NCBI RefSeq assembly: GCF_900110895.1
Contig: NZ_FOIQ01000001.1
Coordinates: 310,001-374,000, forward strand
Reading direction: 5' to 3'
Source: Prevotella aff. ruminicola Tc2-24
GTDB taxonomy: Bacteria > Bacteroidota > Bacteroidia > Bacteroidales > Bacteroidaceae
Length of the DNA stretch: 64,000 nucleotides
A model generated the notes under the pieces. That model did not search any database. It saw only the letters and a program-made list of their open reading frames with translations, and was not told the origin of the DNA. This document shows positions 43,099-52,746 of this stretch, in pieces (within the stretch, counting starts at the first letter, position 1; every line of letters begins with the position of its first letter). The position numbers were made by a program, and so were the translations under genes.

Positions 43099-43106
43099 TA
43101 AATTTG
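43099..43106 (+). promoter_or_regulatory. -7 box of the SpoU methyltransferase gene
   Basis: TAAATTTG, 27 bases before ATG 43134. Weak upstream box. Confidence 0.55.
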
Positions 43107-43133
43107 CAGTCTAAAATGTTGTCTTTAATTCTC

Positions 43134-43937
43134 ATGGCTGATAATATTATTGAAATCAGTTCTCTGTCACATCCTGGTGTGGATATATTTGGGACACTGA
43201 CAGAGGCACAACTAAGAAACAAGATGGAGACTGCAAACGGACTTTTTATAGCGGAGAGTCCGAAGGTAATCCGTGTGGCTTTGAGTGCAGGTTATCAACC
43301 GACTGCCCTATTATGCGAGCGGAAGCATATTACAGGAGACGCTAAAGATATTATAAAAGACTGCGGTAACATTCCTGTTTACACAGGAGAACGAGAACTA
43401 TTAAGTAGGCTAACAGGCTATACACTGACACGAGGTGTTCTATGCGCCATGCAAAGACCACGTCCTATTCCAATCGTAGAGGCTTGTAAAGATGCTAAAA
43501 GAATTGTTGTTATCGACGGCGTGGTTGATACGACAAATATCGGAGCCATTTTTCGCTCGGCAGCAGCATTAGGTATAGATGCCGTCCTGCTGACTCGCAA
43601 TAGTTGTGATCCATTAAATCGCAGAGCTATCCGTGTGTCGATGGGAAGTGTGTTCTTAGTACCATGGACATGGCTTGATTCTTATACCCAACTGAGAGAA
43701 CTCGGCTTCAAAACTGCCGCCATGGCTCTTACAGAAAATTCTGTAAACGTTGACTCTCCCCTATTAAGGGATATTGAAAAACTGGCAATCATAATGGGAA
43801 CAGAGGGGGACGGACTTCCCTATCAAACAATACAAAATTCTGATTATGTTGTAAGGATACCCATGTCCCATCAGGTCGACTCTCTGAATGTAGCCGCAGC
43901 CGCGGCTGTCGCCTTTTGGGAACTACGTAACAGATAA
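43134..43937 (+). CDS. TrmH/SpoU-family RNA 2'-O-ribose methyltransferase
   Basis: 267 aa. An N-terminal substrate-binding domain is followed by the knotted SPOUT domain (about 120-267). The three motifs are seen: DTTNIGAIFRSA (motif 1), MGTEGDGL (motif 2) and IPMSHQVDSLNVAAAAA (motif 3). It methylates a ribose in tRNA or rRNA. RlmB and TrmH subtypes cannot be told apart with certainty. The frame extends to a TTG inside the promoter; the ATG at 43134 (MADNII) is chosen. Single gene, convergent with mtgA with no terminator visible. Confidence 0.9.
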   Translation: MADNIIEISSLSHPGVDIFGTLTEAQLRNKMETANGLFIAESPKVIRVALSAGYQPTALLCERKHITGDAKDIIKDCGNIPVYTGERELLSRLTGYTLTRGVLCAMQRPRPIPIVEACKDAKRIVVIDGVVDTTNIGAIFRSAAALGIDAVLLTRNSCDPLNRRAIRVSMGSVFLVPWTWLDSYTQLRELGFKTAAMALTENSVNVDSPLLRDIEKLAIIMGTEGDGLPYQTIQNSDYVVRIPMSHQVDSLNVAAAAAVAFWELRNR

Positions 43938-43947
43938 GAAGACAGCC

Positions 43948-44667
43948 TTATTTCTTTGGTGCATCCTCACCTTCTTTCGGGAAACTGGCGACATGTCTCA
44001 TTTCACGCAATATACGAGATTGACGTCTAAGCATATAGGAAGAAGGGGATTTACTGGAAAAACGACGGGGATTAGGGAGCGTTGCAGCCACGAGCGCACA
44101 TTGTGCTCGCGAGAGATGAAGAGCATCGGTATGAAAATGTTCCTTCGCTACAGCTTCTGCCCCATATATACCATCTCCCATCTCAATGGAATTCAGATAC
44201 ACTTCCATAATACGTTGTTTTGACCACATCAACTCTATCAGCCCCGTAAAATAGACTTCAAGACCTTTACGCATCCATGAGCGGCCAGGCCATAAAAAAA
44301 CATTCTTGGCAGTCTGTTGAGAAATAGTAGAAGCACCTAACCTACGTTTCTCCGGATGCTCCATATTCCGTTTGACAGCATGCTCTATGGCTTTATAGTC
44401 AAAACCGTGATGAGACAGGAAATTCGCATCTTCGCTAGCAATGACCGCTACAGGAAGACTAGGAGAAATGTTCTCCATAGATACCCAATGATGAGCGAGT
44501 TTCAGCTCTTTCCCCTCTGCGATCTGTTGATAACAACGAATAAACATCAAAGGAGTAAAATACACTGGGATAAAACGAAGCGCCACCACCGCAAGAATAG
44601 TGGAGCCGAAAAAGGCAACCAATACCCAGCGTATAATGGCGCGAATTTTATATACAATCAGTTGCAT
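43948..44667 (-). CDS. mtgA: Monofunctional peptidoglycan glycosyltransferase
   Basis: 239 aa with one N-terminal membrane segment (about 13-32). The GT51 domain has motif 1 [13 protein letters not shown] (catalytic Glu) and motif 3 [10 protein letters not shown], followed by [27 protein letters not shown]. It polymerises lipid II glycan strands and lacks the transpeptidase domain. The family normally runs ~240 aa. It starts six bases after the OmpA-lipoprotein gene stop, so the two envelope genes form one operon. Confidence 0.95.
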   Translation of the reverse strand: MQLIVYKIRAIIRWVLVAFFGSTILAVVALRFIPVYFTPLMFIRCYQQIAEGKELKLAHHWVSMENISPSLPVAVIASEDANFLSHHGFDYKAIEHAVKRNMEHPEKRRLGASTISQQTAKNVFLWPGRSWMRKGLEVYFTGLIELMWSKQRIMEVYLNSIEMGDGIYGAEAVAKEHFHTDALHLSRAQCALVAATLPNPRRFSSKSPSSYMLRRQSRILREMRHVASFPKEGEDAPKK

Positions 44668-44673
44668 TCGAAG

Positions 44674-45375
44674 TTATTGGGCAGCCTGCTGTGCCTCCTG
44701 AATCATCTTCTGAGAAGCATACAGATAAACCTCAACACGACGATTCTGTGCCTGACCTTCCTTAGTTGCATTAGAAGCAACAGGATTAGCTTCGCCGAAT
44801 CCCTGTACGCTCTTAATCTGGGAAGCAGGAACTGTCAGACCAATCAGATATGAGCTAACAGCACTTGCACGATCCAAAGAAAGAGCCTGATTCTTTTGTG
44901 CGCTCTGCTCTGCAGTAGAACCCTTCCAACCCTGATTGTCGGTATAGCCCTGGATAGCAATATCACAATCAGCATTATCCTTCAATACATTTGCAAACTG
45001 TGCAAGCGAAGACTTTGCCGTGGCAGAGAGATCAGCTTTACCTGTGCTGAACAAGATACCAGAATCAAAAGTCACCTTTACAGCCTCAAGACCATTGGCA
45101 TCGGTCACTGCTTCAACCTGAGCATTCTGAACGGCTTCAGCCTCTTTCTTGGCTTTATCCATCTTATGACCAATGATAGCTCCGGCTCCAGCACCCACAG
45201 CACCACCAACGGCAGCGCCAATAGCAGTATTGCCTGCAATCTTACCAACGATGGCACCAAGTACTGCACCGCCTCCTGCACCAATAGCAGTTCCTTTAGC
45301 GGTATTACTAATGTTACATCCAGCCAGCACCATTACAGCGCAAAGGCCGACAGCAATTGACTTTAAACTTTTCAT
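44674..45375 (-). CDS. OmpA-family lipoprotein with glycine zipper
   Basis: 233 aa. Lipoprotein signal (VLAGC, Cys20). A glycine-zipper region (about 27-70, repeated AxGGAxGAxxG) probably inserts in or spans the membrane, followed by a coiled charged linker. The OmpA C-terminal peptidoglycan-binding domain (about 100-220) has the IQGYTDNQGW core and the late Arg in NRRVEVYL. It resembles E. coli YiaD. It anchors the outer membrane to the cell wall. First gene of the ompA-mtgA operon. Confidence 0.93.
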   Translation of the reverse strand: MKSLKSIAVGLCAVMVLAGCNISNTAKGTAIGAGGGAVLGAIVGKIAGNTAIGAAVGGAVGAGAGAIIGHKMDKAKKEAEAVQNAQVEAVTDANGLEAVKVTFDSGILFSTGKADLSATAKSSLAQFANVLKDNADCDIAIQGYTDNQGWKGSTAEQSAQKNQALSLDRASAVSSYLIGLTVPASQIKSVQGFGEANPVASNATKEGQAQNRRVEVYLYASQKMIQEAQQAAQ

Positions 45376-45416
45376 AATCTACCTTTTTAAAATTGTTAAA
45401 CGACTATATTTGAGTG

Positions 45417-45424
45417 CAAAGATA
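45417..45424 (-). promoter_or_regulatory. -7 box of ompA-mtgA
   Basis: TATCTTTG on the minus strand, 41 bases before the ATG, divergent from proS. Confidence 0.7.
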
Positions 45425-45467
45425 AGAATTTATTTATATAATGCATATCAAATTCATATTTTTTTAG

Positions 45468-45475
45468 TAATTTTG
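45468..45475 (+). promoter_or_regulatory. -7 box of proS
   Basis: TAATTTTG, 31 bases before the ATG at 45507. Confidence 0.65.
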
Positions 45476-45506
45476 CACGCAAATTAGGTTTAAGGACAAA
45501 AAAACA

Positions 45507-46985
45507 ATGGCCAAAGAATTAAAAGAATTAACAAAACGTGCGGAGAATTACAGCCAATGGTTCAACGACCTTGTCGTGAAAGCTGATATGGCAGAACAGT
45601 CTGCCGTGCGTGGGTGTATGGTTATCAAGCCTTACGGCTATGCCATTTGGGAGAAGATGCAGCAGCAATTGGATAAGATGTTCAAGGAGACCGGCGCTCA
45701 AAATGCCTACTTCCCCTTGTTGATTCCCAAATCGTTCCTCTCGAAAGAGGCTGAACACGTAGAGGGGTTCGCCAAAGAATGTGCTGTCGTGACACACTAT
45801 CGTCTGCGTGCAAAAGAGGACAAAAGCGGTGTGGAGGTCGATCCTGCGGCTAAATTGGAAGAAGAACTGATTGTACGTCCAACATCAGAGACAATTATTT
45901 GGAACACATACAAGAATTGGATTCACTCCTGGCGTGACCTGCCACTGATGTGCAATCAATGGTGTAATGTCATGCGTTGGGAGATGCGTACCCGTCCGTT
46001 CCTCCGTACCTCTGAGTTCTTGTGGCAAGAAGGACATACAGCCCATGCTACCCGTGAAGAAGCTGAAGAGGAAGCACAGAAGATGCTGAAAGTATATGCC
46101 AAGTTTGCAGAAGAATGGATGGCAGTTCCCGTTATCCAAGGAGTGAAAAGTGAGACAGAGCGTTTCGCAGGCGCTCTTGACACCTATACTATTGAGGCAA
46201 TGATGCAGGACGGCAAGGCCTTGCAGTCTGGGACGTCGCACTTCTTAGGACAGAACTTCGCGAAGGCTTTCGAGGTAACATACCTCAACAAAGACAACAA
46301 ACCTGAATATGTTTGGGCCACATCATGGGGTGTTTCTACCCGACTCATCGGTGCCCTTATCATGACACATTCTGATGATAATGGTCTGGTACTTCCGCCA
46401 AGACTCGCGCCAATCCAGGTTGTTATCGTCCCCATCTCCAAAGGTGATGATTTGCAGCATATCACGGAGCGACTGACTCCCGTAATCGAAGCATTACGAA
46501 AAGCCGGTATCACTGTGAAATATGACGATGCAGACAATAAACGCCCAGGCTTCAAATTCGCCGATTATGAGTTGAAGGGAGTACCCGTACGTCTCGTCAT
46601 GGGCGCTCGTGATCTAGAGAATGGCACCATTGAGGTAATGCGTCGCGATACGCTTGAGAAGGAGACTCGTCCTATTGAGGGAATCGTAGAATATGTGGAG
46701 CAGTTGTTGGAGGACATCCAGAAGAATATCTTTGAAAAGGCTAAGGCCTACCGTGATGCTCGCATCTATGAGTGCGAGAACTACGAGGAGTTCAAAGAAA
46801 AAGTAAAAGACGGAGGTTTCTTCCTCTGCCATTGGGATGGTACAGCTGAGACCGAAGCTAAGATAAAGGAAGAGACACAGGCCACAATCCGTTGCGTGCC
46901 CTTTGGCGTAGAACAGACGCCTGGCGTAGATATGGTCAGCGGTAAACCATCAAAGGCACGTGTAATTATAGCCAGAAGCTATTAA
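45507..46985 (+). CDS. proS: Prolyl-tRNA synthetase, short type
   Basis: Class II synthetase charging tRNA-Pro. 492 aa, the short archaeal/eukaryote-like type without the inserted editing domain. Motif 1 lies near [13 protein letters not shown], motif 2 is [25 protein letters not shown], motif 3 is [21 protein letters not shown]. It has an anticodon-binding domain and a C-terminal zinc-like/YxxxxY tail ending IIARSY. Without the insert, Ala-tRNA-Pro editing must come from another protein. Single gene with its own promoter and terminator. Confidence 0.96.
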   Translation: MAKELKELTKRAENYSQWFNDLVVKADMAEQSAVRGCMVIKPYGYAIWEKMQQQLDKMFKETGAQNAYFPLLIPKSFLSKEAEHVEGFAKECAVVTHYRLRAKEDKSGVEVDPAAKLEEELIVRPTSETIIWNTYKNWIHSWRDLPLMCNQWCNVMRWEMRTRPFLRTSEFLWQEGHTAHATREEAEEEAQKMLKVYAKFAEEWMAVPVIQGVKSETERFAGALDTYTIEAMMQDGKALQSGTSHFLGQNFAKAFEVTYLNKDNKPEYVWATSWGVSTRLIGALIMTHSDDNGLVLPPRLAPIQVVIVPISKGDDLQHITERLTPVIEALRKAGITVKYDDADNKRPGFKFADYELKGVPVRLVMGARDLENGTIEVMRRDTLEKETRPIEGIVEYVEQLLEDIQKNIFEKAKAYRDARIYECENYEEFKEKVKDGGFFLCHWDGTAETEAKIKEETQATIRCVPFGVEQTPGVDMVSGKPSKARVIIARSY

Positions 46986-47014
46986 GCATTACCCCCACTT
47001 CATTATATCCATGT

Positions 47015-47044
47015 AAAAAGGGAACCTTCTCAGGCTCCCTTTTT
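47015..47044. terminator. Terminator after proS, likely bidirectional
   Basis: Stem AAAAAGGGAACC/GGCTCCCTTTTT with one mismatch and a 6-base loop, followed by TTTG. On the minus strand it would close the ileS-DUF3256 operon after a 177-base 3' untranslated region. Confidence 0.8.
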
Positions 47045-47221
47045 TTGAACCATCCGCATTATAAAATCTTATACTGCGCATGGAGGTTGAATTTTACCTG
47101 TCTCTCGACAAATAATACTCAGTTTATTAACCTTAATAATCTAATACCATGAAAAACACAATGCAAATATAGTAAAGATTTTCATTCGTGTGATCTAAAC
47201 AATATCTGCACGAAATCATAT

Positions 47222-47722
47222 TTAACTTTTATTTAATTTATCTTCGTTCCATTTAAGGATATTTTGCAGCCTGATCCTTTCGACACGTTGACGTTGCTCC
47301 TGATTCAATGGTATATGCCTCTTTGTAATACACTGCCATTCAGGTGTATAAATACGAACAGAACTCTCTCCATATATAGAGTCTGTCATAAATGTTTCAA
47401 TAACGACTACAATCTGGTTGATGGTGTCTACAGGTTCGTCAAGTCGCATCAGCAACATGTCAACTTTTAGGGCATCATTCATCTTAATAGACAAACTATC
47501 TTCTGTCAAAGCTGTCATCTCACTAATGCCACCCAGTTGGTTCCTCACCTCAGCTTTCATTCCTGACTCCAAGAAGTCGATAAAATCAAGCCGGTTATTG
47601 ACAGACAGGTATGGCATAATAGAATCCGGCATCAACTTAAAGACATCCGTTATACACGTTTTCTGTGCATATACATGCCCTGTCGCAAGCACCATCAAGG
47701 CCGCAATCATCCATCTTTTCAT
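47222..47722 (-). CDS. DUF3256 family secreted protein
   Basis: 166 aa with a signal peptide (about 1-19, ending VYAQ). Contains the family block LMPDSIMPYLSVNNRLDFIDFLESGM. DUF3256 is a Bacteroidales-specific family of unknown function. The ATG overlaps the paaK stop by four bases, so it is the last gene of the long ileS operon. Most of the mature chain is beta-prone and has no enzyme motif. Confidence 0.82.
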   Translation of the reverse strand: MKRWMIAALMVLATGHVYAQKTCITDVFKLMPDSIMPYLSVNNRLDFIDFLESGMKAEVRNQLGGISEMTALTEDSLSIKMNDALKVDMLLMRLDEPVDTINQIVVVIETFMTDSIYGESSVRIYTPEWQCITKRHIPLNQEQRQRVERIRLQNILKWNEDKLNKS

Positions 47723-49059
47723 CCTCTACTCGGTCTCAAGTCCTTTACTCGTACGGCCTTACCTTCGCTCTGAGGCAGAGAACCTTTCTTGACAAGTTTA
47801 ACCACAGGTGTTAGAAGAATCTCATCTTTCAGAGCACGTTGAATATCCTTCATCATCTTCTGCATTTCAGGATATATATCAGTTTGCAATCCATCGAGTT
47901 CAACCTCTACCGTCATCACATCATTATCATCAATAGTCTCAAGGGTAATTAAATAGTTTGAACCGAGCCCGGGATATTGCACGAGGATCTTCTCTACCTG
48001 CATTGGGAACACATTGACACCCTTAATAATAAACATATCGTCTGTACGTCCTTTGATACGGTCGATACGACGATGCGTACGTCCACACTTACAAGGTTCA
48101 GCGATGATACGGGTCAGGTCACGAGTACGATAACGCAGAATAGGCATCATGTTGCGGTCTAGGGTCGTAAGTACCATCTCTCCCATTTCACCATCGGGCA
48201 CAGGTTCCAACGTGTCAGGGTCAACGATCTCAACGATATAATTATCTTCCCATAAATGCATACCATCCTGATACTTACACTCAAAGGCCACGCCTGGACC
48301 GTTCATCTCCGTCATTCCAAAAGAGTTGTAGGCTTTGACACCTAGCATACGTTCAATACGACGACGCTGTTCCTCGGTATGAGGTTCGGCACCGATGCAG
48401 AGCGTGCGCAGTTTGGTGGTGGCAGGATCTACGCCTTCCTCTTTGAACACCTCAGCTAAACGGATGGCATATGAAGGTATCGCGTGAAGACAAGTTGTTC
48501 CAAAGTCCTTAATAAACTTGATCTGACGCTTGGAGTTACCTGCAGCTGCAGGAACTGTCATAGCACCCAGCCATTCTGCTCCATACTGGAAGCCCAATCC
48601 TCCGGTAAACATACCATAACCAGATGAGTTCTGGAACACATCGCTCTTACGACAGCCCACCATATAGAGGTTACGGGCTATCATGTTAGCCCATGAGCAG
48701 ATATCGTGCTCTGAATATAGAACAACACAGGGATTACCTGTCGTACCACTGGTAGAGTGAATACGAACGGCATCATCCATATTACCGCCGACAAGTCCGA
48801 AGGGATAATTATCACGCAGATCCTGCTTCGTGGTGAAAGGTATCTTGCGCAAGTCGTCGAGACTGTTAATCGAATCGGCTGTAACTCCTACTTCGCCTAA
48901 GCGTTTCTTATAAAAAGGCGATTTTAGACAGACATTAATCGTTTCTTTCAGTTTTTTAACTTGCAACTGTCTTAGCTGCTCTCGTGGCATCGTTTCAATC
49001 TCCGGTTGCCAATACTCCCCATCTGGTTTGATGGTGGACATAATCTTTTCGTCAGTCAT
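47719..49059 (-). CDS. paaK: Phenylacetate-CoA ligase-like AMP-forming enzyme
   Basis: 446 aa, usual for PaaK. The adenylate-forming P-loop is STSGTTGNPCVV; the later core includes GMTEMNGPG, YRTRDLTRI and KGRTDDMFIIKGVNVFP, and a C-terminal lid domain. It activates aryl acetates to CoA thioesters. In Bacteroidales such ligases usually accompany indolepyruvate ferredoxin oxidoreductase genes in amino-acid fermentation. Those genes are absent here: it sits between rsmE and DUF3256 at the end of the ileS operon. True substrate is inferred. Confidence 0.93.
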   Translation of the reverse strand: MTDEKIMSTIKPDGEYWQPEIETMPREQLRQLQVKKLKETINVCLKSPFYKKRLGEVGVTADSINSLDDLRKIPFTTKQDLRDNYPFGLVGGNMDDAVRIHSTSGTTGNPCVVLYSEHDICSWANMIARNLYMVGCRKSDVFQNSSGYGMFTGGLGFQYGAEWLGAMTVPAAAGNSKRQIKFIKDFGTTCLHAIPSYAIRLAEVFKEEGVDPATTKLRTLCIGAEPHTEEQRRRIERMLGVKAYNSFGMTEMNGPGVAFECKYQDGMHLWEDNYIVEIVDPDTLEPVPDGEMGEMVLTTLDRNMMPILRYRTRDLTRIIAEPCKCGRTHRRIDRIKGRTDDMFIIKGVNVFPMQVEKILVQYPGLGSNYLITLETIDDNDVMTVEVELDGLQTDIYPEMQKMMKDIQRALKDEILLTPVVKLVKKGSLPQSEGKAVRVKDLRPSRG

Positions 49060-49070
49060 TTTTGTTCGGT

Positions 49071-49802
49071 TTATTGTTGTAATATTTGTTGTCCTAGATG
49101 CATTGTCATCACGGCAGACAGTCCTGCTGTTTCTGTGCGTAGACGACTTTTCCCCAAGTCTACGGACTGAAAGCCTGCGTCAACCGCCTGTTTAACCTCA
49201 TCAACAGAAAAATCGCCCTCCGGTCCAACTAATACCGTCACATCCTCTGTGTCATGAGATTTTTGCAACTCATCAAACAGGTTGGTCCGAGGAATCTCCT
49301 CGTAACAATGTGCAATATATCGTCGACCTTCACGATGCCCTTCAAGAAACTGTTTGAATGAGGTCATCTCATTCAGTAGCGGTTTCCATGCCTTATGGCT
49401 CTGTTTAACCGCAGATATGACGATTTTATCAAGGCGTTGTATCTTTATCATTCTACGCTCAGAGAACTGGCAGTTCAGGAATGATATCTCATCAATTCCT
49501 ACCTCAGTCACCTTTTCAACCATCCATTCCATTCGTTCCATCATCTTTGTTGGAGCGATAGCCAAATGAAGATGTCCCTTCCATTGAGGTTCTTGTAGGA
49601 TTCTCTCCTCTACCTCATAATAGCAATGGTGTGGTGCAGCCATTGTCACCTTAGCACGATAAAAGGAACCTGCGCCATCCATCAGGAACATCTCGTCTCC
49701 TTCTTTCAGGCGCAACACACGTACCGCATGCATAGCCTCCTCTGCAGGTAACTCTGTCTGTTGTCCTGCATCTGGGACATAGAAAAATCTCACTTCCTTC
49801 AT
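49071..49802 (-). CDS. rsmE: 16S rRNA (uracil-1498-N3)-methyltransferase
   Basis: 243 aa. An N-terminal PUA-like beta-barrel (about 1-70) is followed by a knotted SPOUT domain with VLVGPEGDFSVDEV, then LGKSRLRTETAGL near the C-terminus. It methylates N3 of U1498 in 16S rRNA. The frame is open upstream into the transporter gene to 49937, but ATG 49802 (MKEVRFFYVPD) fits the family start and lies 11 bases after the transporter stop. Confidence 0.95.
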   Translation of the reverse strand: MKEVRFFYVPDAGQQTELPAEEAMHAVRVLRLKEGDEMFLMDGAGSFYRAKVTMAAPHHCYYEVEERILQEPQWKGHLHLAIAPTKMMERMEWMVEKVTEVGIDEISFLNCQFSERRMIKIQRLDKIVISAVKQSHKAWKPLLNEMTSFKQFLEGHREGRRYIAHCYEEIPRTNLFDELQKSHDTEDVTVLVGPEGDFSVDEVKQAVDAGFQSVDLGKSRLRTETAGLSAVMTMHLGQQILQQ

Positions 49803-49813
49803 CGTGCTCTTAC

Positions 49814-51127
49814 TTAGTGTGTCTTTTCCGGATGGAAGACGATAGCGAACGAGACGGCTACTATTAATGCAAAAGCGGAGAAAATAAACCAACAAGCGGT
49901 CCAATCTCCTTGTAAGAAGCCGTTCTCCCAAGAGCAATAGTGATTAACAATCTCTCCGGCTGCCAATGTGCCAACTGTTGCTCCAACACCATTGGTCATC
50001 ATCATAAACAGACCTTGTGCCGATGCTTTTACAGACGGTTCACACTCTTGATCCACAAAAATACCACCCAATACATTGAAGAAGTCGAAGGCCACCCCAT
50101 ACACAATACATGAGAGAATAAACATAATTACTCCAGGCATGGCAGGATTACCTATTCCGAAGAAACCGAAACGGAATACCCATGCAAACATGGACATCAA
50201 CATCACAATCTTGATTCCGTATCTTTTCAAGAAGAAAGGTATCATCAATATACATAGTGCTTCACTAATCTGAGAGATGGATGTTAACAGTGTTGCGTTA
50301 TTGGCCGCAAACGAAGATGCAACGGCGATATCTGAACTACCTTTAAAACTCGTGATAAATGGACCTGCATAGCCATTGGTTACCTGCAGACACATTCCCA
50401 ACAAAGCTGAGAACACAAAGAACATCGCCATTCTGCTATTCTTGAACAGCTTAAAAGCATTAAGTCCTAAGGTCTCTGACAGAGATACACCTTGTTTCTT
50501 CTCCAGTTTGCACTCTGGTAAAGTAAAGCAATAGAGACATAACACAATGCTTAAGATACCTGAGACAAAGAACTGCATATAGGTATACTGGAACTTATGG
50601 GAATTATCTGCAAGTGTCATGAAGAAGGAGCCGTTCTCCCAGACTGCACAGTTGACAAACCACATTGTTATGATAAAACCGACCGTCCCCAGAACACGAA
50701 TGGGCGGAAAGTCTTTCACCGTGTCAAGTCCGTTGTTCTTTAAGATAGTGAAAGCAGACGTGTTTGACAATGCGATGGTAGGCATGAAGAAAGCCACACT
50801 TAGCGTATAGAGGGTAATAAAGGTCGACTTGTCTGTCAGCTCCTGACCGAAACCTGCCTGTAATCCCATCCACCAGCATCCCAGCATAAATGCTCCTGCC
50901 ACCAGATGACAGAGTCCTAACAATCGCTGTGGCTGGATATATTTATCTGCAACAATACCCATCAGGGTAGGCATAAAGATGCTGACAATACCTTGAATAG
51001 CATAAAACCAGGAGATCTTATCTCCCAATCCTGCTACTCCCAGATAGTTTCCCATGCATGTCAAATAGGCACCCCATACGGCAAACTCCAGGAAGTTCAT
51101 AAGTGCCAAACGGATTTTCAGGTTCAT
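49814..51127 (-). CDS. NupG-family nucleoside:proton symporter
   Basis: 437-aa major-facilitator protein with 12 hydrophobic segments. The start MNLKIRLALMNFLEFAVWGAYLTCMGNYL is that of the NupG/XapB nucleoside-permease family (NUC_H_symport). Asp in GIVADKYI and late GVAFDFFNV are at the usual charged sites. It would import nucleosides across the inner membrane. Together with cdd elsewhere in the window this suits pyrimidine salvage. It lies six bases after the DUF4296 gene within the ileS operon. Confidence 0.9.
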   Translation of the reverse strand: MNLKIRLALMNFLEFAVWGAYLTCMGNYLGVAGLGDKISWFYAIQGIVSIFMPTLMGIVADKYIQPQRLLGLCHLVAGAFMLGCWWMGLQAGFGQELTDKSTFITLYTLSVAFFMPTIALSNTSAFTILKNNGLDTVKDFPPIRVLGTVGFIITMWFVNCAVWENGSFFMTLADNSHKFQYTYMQFFVSGILSIVLCLYCFTLPECKLEKKQGVSLSETLGLNAFKLFKNSRMAMFFVFSALLGMCLQVTNGYAGPFITSFKGSSDIAVASSFAANNATLLTSISQISEALCILMIPFFLKRYGIKIVMLMSMFAWVFRFGFFGIGNPAMPGVIMFILSCIVYGVAFDFFNVLGGIFVDQECEPSVKASAQGLFMMMTNGVGATVGTLAAGEIVNHYCSWENGFLQGDWTACWFIFSAFALIVAVSFAIVFHPEKTH

Positions 51128-51133
51128 ATCTCT

Positions 51134-52090
51134 TTATTTTCTAGTTATTGGTTTTAAATCTGTTTTTACAGGCTCGTTCTTCTTGTTCAAGGAAATCGAT
51201 CGTTCTCCGAGTTTACGAGCCCGTCTTTCTATCGTATCAACGTCATGCTTCAACGTGTCGCTCTGTCCTTCCACGTCCTTATCATTATTCGGCATAGTCT
51301 GATGGGAACTTTGCTGATGATGGAATCTGATAAGTTGGATGTAGTCAATAAACAGCAGACACATGTCATTAGTTTGATCTGTACTCTGACGAGGAGGCAT
51401 ATAGAAGAAGCCTTTTATCTCCTTTACATTCTTATCACAAGCAGGAATACGCACAGAGGATCTTCCCTGTGAAGAAAAAGTCTGCTGCTGGAAGGCGACA
51501 CTGTCATTCTCGTATATCACAGACAGATAGGCTGTCATACTTTTCGAACCACTCTGTACCAGGAAACTCGCGTTATATGACAACATAAAACTGTCTCCAC
51601 GGTGAAAGGACGAGTCTGCTTTCAAAGCGAACTGCATAACATGACACGGCGCTTGAGGGAATAGCATCAAATGACGCTTACCGTTCCAGATGTCCATCGT
51701 GTCCCCCGTCTGGGACAGACTCATATAGCGTTCCACTTCACTGACAGGTGCACCGAGTTCCGATGCCTGATCGTTAAGTCTTTTTTGCACTCTGTCATAG
51801 ATCTTCACAAAACGGTCAGCACGTGTATAATAATAGACCAAAGAGGAATCAAACTCAGCCTGCGTCACTCCGTGTTTCTTCAGGACTGCCTGATATATCA
51901 GCTCTCGTTGGTAGTCTATTCCCTCAGAGTCATCATGATCATATGCCATATTCTGCCCAATATAATAGTCATATAGGAGATCCTCCATCTCGTCAGGCTG
52001 AATATACCGAGAAGGAACACCAGGCTTGCAGGCAGACAAAAGCCCTGTCAGCACCACCATTGTGACCAGATGTACGACTCCACGCTTCAT
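51134..52090 (-). CDS. DUF4296 domain lipoprotein
   Basis: 318 aa. Lipoprotein signal (GLLSAC, Cys21), then the DUF4296 block (about 25-110) with RYIQPDEMEDLLYDYYIGQ and YYTRADRFVKIYDRVQKRL. A beta-rich middle and a basic, low-complexity C-terminus (ARKLGERSISLNKKNEPVK) follow. Bacteroidota-specific; no function known. It follows lspA, the signal peptidase that would mature it, by only two bases. That neighbourhood is typical for this family (from memory). Confidence 0.85.
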   Translation of the reverse strand: MKRGVVHLVTMVVLTGLLSACKPGVPSRYIQPDEMEDLLYDYYIGQNMAYDHDDSEGIDYQRELIYQAVLKKHGVTQAEFDSSLVYYYTRADRFVKIYDRVQKRLNDQASELGAPVSEVERYMSLSQTGDTMDIWNGKRHLMLFPQAPCHVMQFALKADSSFHRGDSFMLSYNASFLVQSGSKSMTAYLSVIYENDSVAFQQQTFSSQGRSSVRIPACDKNVKEIKGFFYMPPRQSTDQTNDMCLLFIDYIQLIRFHHQQSSHQTMPNNDKDVEGQSDTLKHDVDTIERRARKLGERSISLNKKNEPVKTDLKPITRK

Positions 52091-52092
52091 GA

Positions 52093-52746
52093 CTATGACT
52101 CCCCTTCTTTCTGAATCGTTCTGCTCAAAGATATCTTACCGATCTCTTCGCGATAGAACAATAGCAAAAGAACGACACTAACACTAATGCTGGTATCTGC
52201 GAAATTGAAAACAGGACTGAAGAAAACGAAATGGTCTCCTCCGATTAAGGGAATCCACGATGGCCAATCAGTCTCTATTATAGGGAAATAGAACATATCA
52301 ACCACTTTCCCCATCAAAAACGGCGCATAGCCTGTTCCGAAAGGTACAAAATAGGAGACATAAAAAGGAGACGACTCGTTGAAGATCAGTCCATAGAACA
52401 TACTGTCAATCAGATTACCGATTGCACCGGCCAACACCATAGCCAGACAAATGACATATCCAGTCTTCGCATTCTTCTTAACTTCCGACCGGATATAATA
52501 GACAAGAGCGGTAATAGCCACGACACGAAACAGAGACAATACAATCTTACTGCCTAACTGCATACCAAAGGCCATACCCATGTTCTCGATAAACGTAATG
52601 TAAAACCAATCGAACACATGGATGCTCTCATGTAATGTCATCGAAGTCTTGACCCAGATCTTGATGGCTTGGTCTATAAGGAGAATGGCGACTACCACCA
52701 GTGCCGCCACTCTGCCTTTTGTCATAAGGCTCTTACTTGAAATCAC
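52093..52746 (-). CDS. lspA: Lipoprotein signal peptidase
   Basis: Inner-membrane aspartic peptidase (A8) that removes signal peptides from prolipoproteins. 217 aa, longer than E. coli LspA (164), as usual for Bacteroidales, with an extended loop (about 110-145). The catalytic Asp residues are in GAIGNLIDSM and VFNFADTSIS. The start of the chain has a Lys-rich cytoplasmic head and four membrane segments. Overlaps the DksA-like gene by ATGA. Several lipoproteins in this window are clients. Confidence 0.95.
   Translation of the reverse strand: MISSKSLMTKGRVAALVVVAILLIDQAIKIWVKTSMTLHESIHVFDWFYITFIENMGMAFGMQLGSKIVLSLFRVVAITALVYYIRSEVKKNAKTGYVICLAMVLAGAIGNLIDSMFYGLIFNESSPFYVSYFVPFGTGYAPFLMGKVVDMFYFPIIETDWPSWIPLIGGDHFVFFSPVFNFADTSISVSVVLLLLFYREEIGKISLSRTIQKEGES

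Noticed and set aside
43048..43106. TTG starts for the patatin and SpoU genes, and similar GTG/TTG starts for the exonuclease (5457) and fur (17296) genes
   Set aside because: Each codon is inside the TAnnTTTG box itself, so I placed the starts at the next ATG.
47149..47172. Seven-codon frame (MKNTMQI) after the proS terminator
   Set aside because: Too short to support. No promoter in that orientation.
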